The notes beneath the pieces were generated by a model. That model was not told the DNA's origin. It saw only the letters and a list, made by a program, of their open reading frames with translations, and ran no database searches. A program made the translations under genes and the position numbers. Shown piece after piece: positions 1-5,600 of a stretch of 6,153 bases of DNA (position 1 is its first letter; the number at the start of each line of letters is the position of its first letter). Origin of the DNA: Deltaproteobacteria bacterium (lineage in GTDB: Bacteria > Desulfobacterota > Binatia > UBA9968); the NCBI GenBank assembly GCA_021323355.1, contig JAJONK010000391.1:1-6153 (forward strand), read 5' to 3'.

Positions 1-1741
1 CGTTTTCCAAAAGAGCATCGTGAACGAAACTCTTCACCAGTGTGTCACTTCGCAGCCAGTTTTTCAGTGGGATGGAGTGCCCCAACTTGTCTTTACGATT
101 TACGATCTCGTCCGGGAGCACTCCCTCCATCGCACGATGCTGGATGACTTTGGTGTTGCCTGCATCGCGGAATTTCAGATTAGAGGGTATGCCCGCCGCG
201 TATTCGAAAAGCCGATGATCCAATAAGGGAAATACCGGGGTGATGTTGAATGACCGGGTCAGATCCATCCTCCGTAAATAAAAGCCCACTTCGGTCATAG
301 TGTCTACATAAAGCGAGCGGCTCAGCATATCAGAACCATCGGCCTCTTCTGTAAGTTCAAACAACTCCTCAAACAGCTGAGAGCAGTTGTCAGAGGCTGC
401 GGCGCCATTGTGAAGTAAGCTGTTTAATTCAGCAGGTCCATATTGAATACGCCAACGATAGGTGCCGAGTTCTTTGGGATAATTGACGCTCTCAGCGAAA
501 CGCTTCAGCTTGACTGTTAGATTGAGCTTTTGTTCGGAATCCGGAAGGTATCGTAGCAGTGCAACGGCAGGCAATCTGAACAGGGCTGGAATTCTTTCGA
601 ACTTGGCTGCAATCTTATCGGCCGCATAGACCGGATGACCGCCAAAAAGCTCATCTCCCCCATCGCCGGAGAACACGCGAGTTACCTTCCGCTCTGCAGC
701 CTGTCCCAACAAGAACGTCGCGATGGTAATCCCCGCATTACAAAGCGGCTCATCCATCAGCCTGACGATAGACTCCATCTTCCGTACATCTGCCGGCTCG
801 AAAACAACCTCATGGTGCTCCGCGTTACAGTGCTTCGCCATCGCGCGGGCATAAGGCGACTCATCGAAGGATTTGCCGAGACAGCGATAGGAATACGTGG
901 AAAAATCTTTTTTAGCGATTTCATGCGTCAGTCCAGCAACGCTGCTCGAATCCATGCCGCCGCTGAGGAATATTCCCAAGGAGTCCGAGTCCGAGAGCCT
1001 CAGCCGGATCGAATCTCTCGTCAGATCCAGTATATCCTGGCAATACTGGGCGACCGGTTTCTCGCCAGCCTGATGAAATGACAGGTACCAATACCTTTTC
1101 TCAGTAATCGAGTTTCGGCCCAACACGAGCAACCTACCGGGGCGGAGCTTTTTGACGCCACCAAAGAATGTGTCGGAGGCCGGGTTGAAACCAAAAACCA
1201 GGTACCTTTGTAGCGCCGTTTGATTCAACTCCTTTGGAATTCCCGGATAAGCCAGAATAGGAGGAATTTTTGTTCCGAATACGGCCACCTTTGGGCTATC
1301 GTAATAATAGAGCGTTTGGATGCCGAAGCGGTCACGGCCAAGGATAACCTCATGGCGCGCATGATCGTACAGAGCGAACGCGAACGATCCGTTAATCTTG
1401 TCAACGCACGAAAGACCGTGTGCTTCGTAAAGCCTGAGCAAGATGTCCGGATCAGTGATCTCTTGCGCGGCGTTGCTGGTAATATTCAGATGGAGGAGCA
1501 GCTCAGCTCGGTTATAGATCTCCCCTTCCCACGCCACACAATTATTCCCGGGTGCTTCACCGGCTAATCTGGGCATTCCCGGACGTCCTGCTTGGAGACC
1601 ATCAGAGACACACCCGAGAGCGCCCATCGGATGACTGGCGACCTGTGAACGCCCCCGGGTTGACGTGTCGGTGTCCAACATCCGGTAGATAGTTTCCGGC
1701 TCTGACGGGGCGACTTCTTTTGTGAAAAATCCACAGATCAT
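1..1741 (-). CDS. asnB: Asparagine synthetase-like amidotransferase (AsnB family), C-terminus cut by window edge
   Basis: The frame is open without a stop from an ATG at 1741 to the left edge, giving about 580 residues; the family usually has 600-650, so only the C-terminal tail is missing. The N-terminal class II glutamine amidotransferase domain begins MICGFF, followed by TRGRSQ (28-33), WEGEIYN (71-77) and GRDRFGIQTLYYY. The synthetase domain has the ATP pyrophosphatase loop SGGMDSS (260-266), SGDGGDELFGG (358-368) and VFPLLDHRLFEYA. The family forms an acyl-adenylate and displaces it with ammonia released from glutamine; relatives in polysaccharide clusters amidate uronic acids. Oddities: Cys is residue 3 rather than 2, Glu72 replaces the oxyanion Asn of the NGE motif, and the usual RGPD reads RGRS. 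Glutaminase activity is therefore doubtful, and the acceptor is unknown. The ATG overlaps the preceding carbamoyltransferase stop (ATGA, 1738-1741) and has no clear Shine-Dalgarno sequence, which suggests translational coupling. The family call is firm; true asparagine synthesis is not. Confidence 0.93.
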   Translation of the reverse strand, partial: MICGFFTKEVAPSEPETIYRMLDTDTSTRGRSQVASHPMGALGCVSDGLQAGRPGMPRLAGEAPGNNCVAWEGEIYNRAELLLHLNITSNAAQEITDPDILLRLYEAHGLSCVDKINGSFAFALYDHARHEVILGRDRFGIQTLYYYDSPKVAVFGTKIPPILAYPGIPKELNQTALQRYLVFGFNPASDTFFGGVKKLRPGRLLVLGRNSITEKRYWYLSFHQAGEKPVAQYCQDILDLTRDSIRLRLSDSDSLGIFLSGGMDSSSVAGLTHEIAKKDFSTYSYRCLGKSFDESPYARAMAKHCNAEHHEVVFEPADVRKMESIVRLMDEPLCNAGITIATFLLGQAAERKVTRVFSGDGGDELFGGHPVYAADKIAAKFERIPALFRLPAVALLRYLPDSEQKLNLTVKLKRFAESVNYPKELGTYRWRIQYGPAELNSLLHNGAAASDNCSQLFEELFELTEEADGSDMLSRSLYVDTMTEVGFYLRRMDLTRSFNITPVFPLLDHRLFEYAAGIPSNLKFRDAGNTKVIQHRAMEGVLPDEIVNRKDKLGHSIPLKNWLRSDTLVKSFVHDALLEN

Positions 1742-2688
1742 AATACGGCATTCACATGCGTGGTTCGCGCTGTTTCGCTCCGGTCCGATATTCTGATAGC
1801 AAGATTTTTGACCAGATAATTGCCAATCGCCAGATAATCGAGATTGCTCTCCTTAAACGCTCTGACCGCGTCTTGCGGCGAACACACAATCGGCTCCTCG
1901 TGCATGTTAAAGCTAGTATTGATAATGCTTGAGAGCCCGGTGATCTTCCGGTATTCCTCGAGAATTCTATAATAGCTCGGATTGGTCGTCTTCCTGATAA
2001 TCTGCGGACGTGCAGTGCCATCGATGTGAACCACCGCAGGGCAGTGTTTCTTCATCCAGTCAGTACAATCGAAGGTTACGGTCATAAAGTGTGCCGGCGA
2101 TTCTGCGCCCCCGGTGTTTTTGTAACATTGCTCCGAATATTCGCTCAGCGTAACTGGCGCAAACGGCATGAACTCCGTCCTTTTCAATCGTTTATTGAGC
2201 CAATCATTTACCGTCTTATCAGTGGTTTGGTACAGAATGGATCGATTGCCGAGAGCGCGCGGCCCATATTCCATCCGACCGTTGAACCTGGCGACAATCT
2301 TTCCTGTGGCCAGAAGTCGGGCGATTTGCTCCTCGATGTTTTCGTGATATTCGGCCGCATAACCCTGCGCACTAACGGCCCTTTCAATTTCATGCTCCGC
2401 GTATTCCGGTCCCCAATAGACATTCTCGATCTGATCGGTCTCGAATAGCGAGCCATCCTGCTTACATAAATCGAAGCTTTTCAGTAAAGCGGCCCCGACG
2501 GCAAGCCCTTCATCGCCCATGCCTGGATGGACAAAGATTGAACTGACAGACGGCAATTCATGGAGTCGCTGGTTCAATTTGACATTGGCGCACACTCCAC
2601 CGGCCAGCGCCAGGTTTGAGGCTAAATTGATCACCGATTTTTTGCTGTAGCTTTTTGATTGCGGACCAGTCGAAACAGCCGCCGACAT
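1738..2688 (-). CDS. Carbamoyltransferase, C-terminal fragment (end of Kae1-like domain plus YrdC-like domain)
   Basis: This frame of 316 codons can start at an ATG at 2688, but the first 18-24 residues do not look like the family and are an out-of-frame reading of the upstream half. Homology starts at about NLALAGGVCANVKLNQRL (25-42), followed by HPGMGDEGLAVGAAL (54-68), whose Asp59 would be the third metal ligand, and GRMEYGPRALGNRSIL (137-152). It ends with FMPFAPV, DGTARPQ and NTSFNMHEEPIV, all typical of the C-terminal carbamoyl-adenylate-forming domain. No convincing Shine-Dalgarno sequence precedes 2688, so it may be poorly translated on its own. Its TGA stop overlaps the ATG of the AsnB-like gene. 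The family assignment is firm; whether it is a separate protein is doubtful. Confidence 0.82.
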   Translation of the reverse strand: MSAAVSTGPQSKSYSKKSVINLASNLALAGGVCANVKLNQRLHELPSVSSIFVHPGMGDEGLAVGAALLKSFDLCKQDGSLFETDQIENVYWGPEYAEHEIERAVSAQGYAAEYHENIEEQIARLLATGKIVARFNGRMEYGPRALGNRSILYQTTDKTVNDWLNKRLKRTEFMPFAPVTLSEYSEQCYKNTGGAESPAHFMTVTFDCTDWMKKHCPAVVHIDGTARPQIIRKTTNPSYYRILEEYRKITGLSSIINTSFNMHEEPIVCSPQDAVRAFKESNLDYLAIGNYLVKNLAIRISDRSETARTTHVNAVL

Positions 2689-3442
2689 TTCTAATTTTAC
2701 CTGCCTCGTAGCGGATAAAATCTCTTAACAAATCCGCGTAGGAATTCTTACCGTAAGCTGCAAGCCCGGTAATTTTGCCCTCGTGCTTATGGGCCTGGAA
2801 TCCGCATAAGTGAGTTACGTACGCATAATAGTTTCCGATGGAATCGTAACTATCTACTTTATTGATCAGCCGAAAAACTCCGTCCCGAACATTATAGACG
2901 TGGCTGGAAGCACCGTCTCCTGCGCCATCGAGGCTGATCGCCGTCGCGTCCCTCATCCCTGAGGTAAAATATGCAGAGGCGCAGTGCGCCAGGTGATGAT
3001 TGACGAAAGACAGTTCGCCGGAATAGCCCCAGTTGCTAGACAGCGTTTCTTTTATGTGGCTTCTTCTGGTCCGCGTTAGAAACGATTTCACTTGATGATA
3101 AACTTCACGGCTGAGCTCGTTTCCACCCGTCCATTTCGCCAACAAAGACCCCGATGCCAAGAACAAATCTCGGCTTTGCCCGCCGCGTGATTTACGGAAG
3201 TAATCCTCGAGCTTAACCGGCTTAGGAATCCAAAAGAGGCTATTGGTCGCGACCGTGACATGGTCAATGTCCTTCATTTGCAACGACGCGATCCGCAGGA
3301 CCTCTGAAATCGATGCCGCAGGGAATCCTAGGGACATTTTCTGACGATTCAGCCGCTCCTCATGGACTGCGGCGAGAACTCTTCCATCCGCAACGATTGC
3401 TGCGCCGCTCGTGATGCTGTCAGATATTCCGAGTACGATCAT
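2558..3442 (-). CDS. Carbamoyltransferase, N-terminal fragment (Kae1-like domain, first half)
   Basis: An open frame of 294 codons starts at an ATG at 3442, with AGGAG at 3454-3458, 11 bases upstream, a rather long spacing. It opens with MIVLGISDSITSGAAIV, a typical ASKHA-fold start, followed by HEERLNRQK (27-35). The metal-binding HxxxH motif of the family is HHLAH (149-153), then SLDGAGDG (170-177) and HEGKITGLAAYG (220-231). Residues up to about 268-274 look like genuine carbamoyltransferase; the last 20 or so, ending at a TGA at 2558-2560, are out-of-frame read-through of the region that encodes NLALAGGV in the other frame. Alone, this piece lacks the Asp of the metal site and the whole YrdC-like domain, so it should not be active. 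It follows the methyltransferase by 75 bases on the same strand, without a recognisable promoter. Confidence 0.85.
   Translation of the reverse strand: MIVLGISDSITSGAAIVADGRVLAAVHEERLNRQKMSLGFPAASISEVLRIASLQMKDIDHVTVATNSLFWIPKPVKLEDYFRKSRGGQSRDLFLASGSLLAKWTGGNELSREVYHQVKSFLTRTRRSHIKETLSSNWGYSGELSFVNHHLAHCASAYFTSGMRDATAISLDGAGDGASSHVYNVRDGVFRLINKVDSYDSIGNYYAYVTHLCGFQAHKHEGKITGLAAYGKNSYADLLRDFIRYEAGKIRNVGGCFDWSAIKKLQQKIGDQFSLKPGAGRWSVRQCQIEPATP
2600..2645 (-). other. Frame-change point in the carbamoyltransferase gene, with an A6 run
   Basis: Upstream of here only the first frame looks like carbamoyltransferase; downstream only the second does. On the coding strand there is a run of six A (2638-2643) in the codons CAA AAA ATC. 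Dropping one A gives QQK followed by SVINLASNLALAGGV in one open frame. A change anywhere down to about 2615 would also work, because the first frame stays plausible through IGDQFS. A minus-one slip at the A run leads within three codons to TGA, so it would not rescue the gene. Residues expected between the two conserved blocks are missing whichever join is chosen. Confidence 0.65.
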
Positions 3443-3517
3443 TCTGGGGTTCGCTCCTATTGTTTGTTAGGCAAGGTACTGATTTTGGAATGCGTCTCTG
3501 AACTGTGCTGGCCACTG

Positions 3518-4492
3518 CTAGTGAAAAGAGACGGAGTTTACCTCCGGCTTACGAGCGGCGATGGAAAAAACGCCGATTCGACCAAAAAACCACATGCTCT
3601 GGACCAGCGCCCGTGAAAGCGTTCCCGGCGGTTCGGGCGTCAGAGTAGCTGGTTTAGTGAATAGGCGAAACAGTTCGCCCAAACGGCTCTGAAATTCGGT
3701 CTCCACTGAGGAGTACTCCCGATGAGCGAACATAGCTGGATAGTCGCCAATTCGGGCAGGCGGAAAGGTTCCGGTGTACTCCAGGCCGAGACGGTCGAAC
3801 CAACCTAAAACCTGACCGATAGAGTGCAACGTTTCATGCGGGATCCCGAAATAGTCGTACAACGCAGACTGCGAGTCGTTGCGCTCTCCCTTAATCAGTC
3901 GGCGAGCTGTGAATGGAAACAGTCTGCTACCCCAAAGAACTCGCCGTCTAAGATCCTCGCCGCCAATAGCTTTCGCGACCTGCCGGCGCGCTTCTCTCAG
4001 GAGGAAGCCAGAGGAAGTATACAAACTGATCAGTATTTTGCCGCCCGGCCGAAGCACACGAGTAAGTTCTCTCAGACCGCTGAAAGGGTCAGGCGTATGG
4101 TGTAAGACCCCGGTGCAGTAGACAAAATCAAAGGTCGAGTCGGCAAAGCCTGTGTCGAGCACCGATCGTTTCTCAAACACGACATTTTCCAGGGACAGGG
4201 ATTCAACATACGCCCGGGCCTCGCGCAAAGAACCGTCAGACAAGTCTATGCCTGTCACTCGAGCTCCGCGAGAGGCGAACCAGCTGGAATACTCGCCGGT
4301 GCCGCAGCCGGCATCTAGGAGCTTCTTCCCTTCGTAATCTTTTTCGTCAATACCGCAGCAGTACAACCGTAGAGGCATGCGTCTCGAAGCAAAAGCAATC
4401 TTATCTTTAAAACTCGGCGATGGGTGGCTCGAATACATTCCCACGACCGCCGCCTGACAAGCCGCTTGCCAATCCGAAATCTGTTCTCTCAT
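3518..4492 (-). CDS. Class I SAM-dependent methyltransferase
   Basis: This is a 324-residue protein when started at the ATG at 4492. That start is preferred over the in-frame ATG at 4519 because a perfect AGGAGG (4500-4505) lies 7 bases before it, while 4519 has only weak purine sequence upstream. The Rossmann-like methyltransferase core has motif I DAGCGTG (60-66), GIDLS (81-85) with the acidic ribose-binding residue, Asp113 after the third strand, FDFVYCTGVLHHTPDP (121-136) and LRPGGK (147-152). The roughly 170 residues after the core are not a domain I recognise and probably shape the substrate pocket. No signal peptide or membrane segment is seen, so it is probably cytoplasmic. The HHTPDP type includes many O- and C-methyltransferases of quinones, sugars and natural products, so the substrate cannot be read from sequence. 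The neighbours suggest a sugar or a glycosylated metabolite. Stop TAG at 3518-3520. Confidence 0.92.
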   Translation of the reverse strand: MREQISDWQAACQAAVVGMYSSHPSPSFKDKIAFASRRMPLRLYCCGIDEKDYEGKKLLDAGCGTGEYSSWFASRGARVTGIDLSDGSLREARAYVESLSLENVVFEKRSVLDTGFADSTFDFVYCTGVLHHTPDPFSGLRELTRVLRPGGKILISLYTSSGFLLREARRQVAKAIGGEDLRRRVLWGSRLFPFTARRLIKGERNDSQSALYDYFGIPHETLHSIGQVLGWFDRLGLEYTGTFPPARIGDYPAMFAHREYSSVETEFQSRLGELFRLFTKPATLTPEPPGTLSRALVQSMWFFGRIGVFSIAARKPEVNSVSFH

Positions 4493-4499
4493 GACTTTC

Positions 4500-4505
4500 C
4501 CTCCT
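4500..4505 (-). promoter_or_regulatory. Shine-Dalgarno site AGGAGG of the methyltransferase
   Basis: The coding strand reads TTAGGAGGGAAAGTCATG. The perfect AGGAGG is 7 bases from the ATG at 4492 and decides that start over the ATG 27 bases further upstream. It is the strongest ribosome binding site in the window, which fits a gene that follows a 115-base gap instead of being coupled to the gene before it. Confidence 0.85.
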
Positions 4506-4570
4506 AACACAGCTGACATTCTCTGTTGGTAAATCAGGCTGCTCGTCAGGTATGTGTCATGAATTAGATA

Positions 4571-4608
4571 GCGGGGCGACTTTCCGACATGGAAACTGTC
4601 GCCTCCGC
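4571..4608 (-). terminator. Strong stem-loop right after the SDR gene; possible terminator or RNA processing/stability element
   Basis: On the transcribed strand the stem begins at the last base of the SDR stop codon. The pairs are GCGG with CCGC, GGCGAC with GTCGCC, and TTTCC with GGAAA: 15 pairs, with a bulged A and a bulged AG on the 5' arm and a 5-base ATGTC loop. The sequence after it, TATCTAATTC, has only a weak T-rich character, so this is not a classical strong intrinsic terminator. It could attenuate transcription, protect the 3' end of the upstream message, or mark a processing site between the two halves of the operon. The stem is seen directly; the function is inferred. Confidence 0.5.
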
Positions 4609-5600
4609 TAAGACAATAATCCCTCCTGTCGGTACCACGCAGCGGTTCGGTTGATACCGCTGTGCAAATCTACTCGTGGTTCGAAGCCCAACTCGCTTTT
4701 AGCTTTTGAGATGTCAAACGAACGTGTTTTGCGAAAAAAATCGACGCGCCGGCGGTAAAGCGGCGGGTTGATGCCGAAGGGTTTACAAATCAGCTCACAA
4801 ATAGCCCCAGCGAGGTATACCGGCATAACCGGAAACCGCAGCCGGGTGCCGCGAACGCCGACCGCCTCAGCAATCATTTTAACAAGCTGATTGAGGGTTG
4901 CCGGCTCGTTTCCGGTCAGTATGTATGTCTTGCCTACGGCATTTTCTTTCCTGCCACACAGGAGAATGCCATCAATCAAGTCGTCTATATAGACAACCTG
5001 ATACAGCACCTGACCCGATCCGAGCATAATGAACCTTTTGTTTCTGATTGCCTTAAAAAGTTTCAAGAACCTTAAATCGCCCGGACCATAGATTCCTCCA
5101 GGTCGGAAAATTACAATCGGGAGCCGAGCTTCACTAGCGTACTTCACTACCAAACGTTCGGCGTCTGTTTTCGATTCCTGGTAAACGTCTCCCGGAGCAT
5201 AAGGCGTATTTTCGTTGGCCGGTGGATCTTTAACATCACCATGAACACCCACGGTGCTGCAGTGGACAAAACGTTGCACACCCGCTTTCACCGCCGCATC
5301 CAACATGTTTCTCGTGCCGTCAACATTGACCTTTCTCATCTCGCTGCGAGACAAGTTTTCATGCCGGAACTCAGCGCCGACATGGTAAACGATCTCGGTC
5401 CCTGTCATAGCGCGTTCTACAGAAGTGCGGTCTCGCAGATCTCCCAAGGCAAGTTCGACACCCAACTGTTTCAATCTGCTGGCGCGACATGGATCACGCA
5501 CCAATGCACGGACAGATTCGCCTTCCCTCACTAACCGCTCGCAAAGGTGTCCCCCTGTAAATCCGGTAGCTCCAGTTACTAACACCCGGGTCGGTTTCAC
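4608..5600 (-). CDS. Extended SDR: NAD(P)-dependent sugar epimerase/dehydratase/reductase-like protein
   Basis: This is a 330-residue Rossmann-fold protein of usual length for an extended short-chain dehydrogenase. The nucleotide-binding motif TGATGFTGG is at 9-17, followed by LVRD after the second strand and GDLRD near 53-57. The catalytic set is Ser115/Thr116 in HCSTVGVHGD and Tyr140-x3-Lys144 in YQESK. RPGGIYGPGD and VVYIDDLIDGI are typical of NDP-sugar epimerases/dehydratases and of 3-beta-hydroxysteroid dehydrogenase/dihydroflavonol reductase-like proteins, so the exact reaction is open. The context favours a sugar nucleotide. The start is GTG at 5598-5600, with AGAGG at 5610-5614, 9 bases upstream; the first beta strand begins at residue 5, as it should. 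The GTG overlaps the TGA of the GlpD-like gene (GTGA), so the two are probably translationally coupled. Stop TAG at 4608-4610. Confidence 0.92.
   Translation of the reverse strand: MKPTRVLVTGATGFTGGHLCERLVREGESVRALVRDPCRASRLKQLGVELALGDLRDRTSVERAMTGTEIVYHVGAEFRHENLSRSEMRKVNVDGTRNMLDAAVKAGVQRFVHCSTVGVHGDVKDPPANENTPYAPGDVYQESKTDAERLVVKYASEARLPIVIFRPGGIYGPGDLRFLKLFKAIRNKRFIMLGSGQVLYQVVYIDDLIDGILLCGRKENAVGKTYILTGNEPATLNQLVKMIAEAVGVRGTRLRFPVMPVYLAGAICELICKPFGINPPLYRRRVDFFRKTRSFDISKAKSELGFEPRVDLHSGINRTAAWYRQEGLLS

Larger units (their letters stand above)
1738..3442 (-). pseudogene. O-carbamoyltransferase (NodU/TobZ/CmcH family) with broken reading frame
   Basis: Two overlapping frames together form one carbamoyltransferase. 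The first (from 3442) holds the N-terminal half of the Kae1-like domain; the second (to 1738) holds the rest of that domain and the YrdC-like domain. In this family carbamoyl phosphate and ATP give carbamoyl-adenylate, and the carbamoyl group is then moved to a hydroxyl, usually of a sugar. The frames change between about 2600 and 2645; joining them needs loss of one base (or gain of two) and would give about 567 residues. Even when joined, only about 45 residues separate the GLAAYG motif from NLALAGGV. Family members, as I remember them, have clearly more, including a helix with a D-x-A-x-x-x-Q pattern that is absent here. The likeliest reading is an internal deletion that also shifted the frame, though an assembly error is possible. 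As it stands, no full-length enzyme is encoded. Confidence 0.8.

Noticed and set aside
20..1567. Three plus-strand open frames at 20-226, 635-1081 and 1220-1567
   Set aside because: They lie antisense within the continuous AsnB-like minus-strand frame, which carries all the conserved motifs; their translations have no recognisable domain.
2026..2448. Plus-strand frame of 140 codons and a minus-strand alternative at 2208-2456
   Set aside because: Both overlap the conserved C-terminal carbamoyltransferase frame (GRMEYGPRALGNRSIL region) and show no family features.
3443..3517. Promoter or operator in the gap before the carbamoyltransferase
   Set aside because: No paired -35/-10 boxes and no convincing inverted repeat were found; only the AGGAG ribosome binding site is supported.
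3824..4337. Plus-strand frames antisense to the methyltransferase
   Set aside because: They cover the DAGCGTG and HHTPDP coding region in antisense and have low-complexity, Arg/Ser-rich translations typical of shadows.
4517..4519. Upstream ATG as methyltransferase start
   Set aside because: It lacks a good Shine-Dalgarno sequence, while the ATG at 4492 has a perfect AGGAGG 7 bases before it; the extra nine residues would include the ribosome binding site itself.
4506..4570. Promoter for the methyltransferase in the gap after the stem-loop
   Set aside because: An ATGACA resembling a -35 box exists, but no acceptable -10 box lies 16-18 bases after it.
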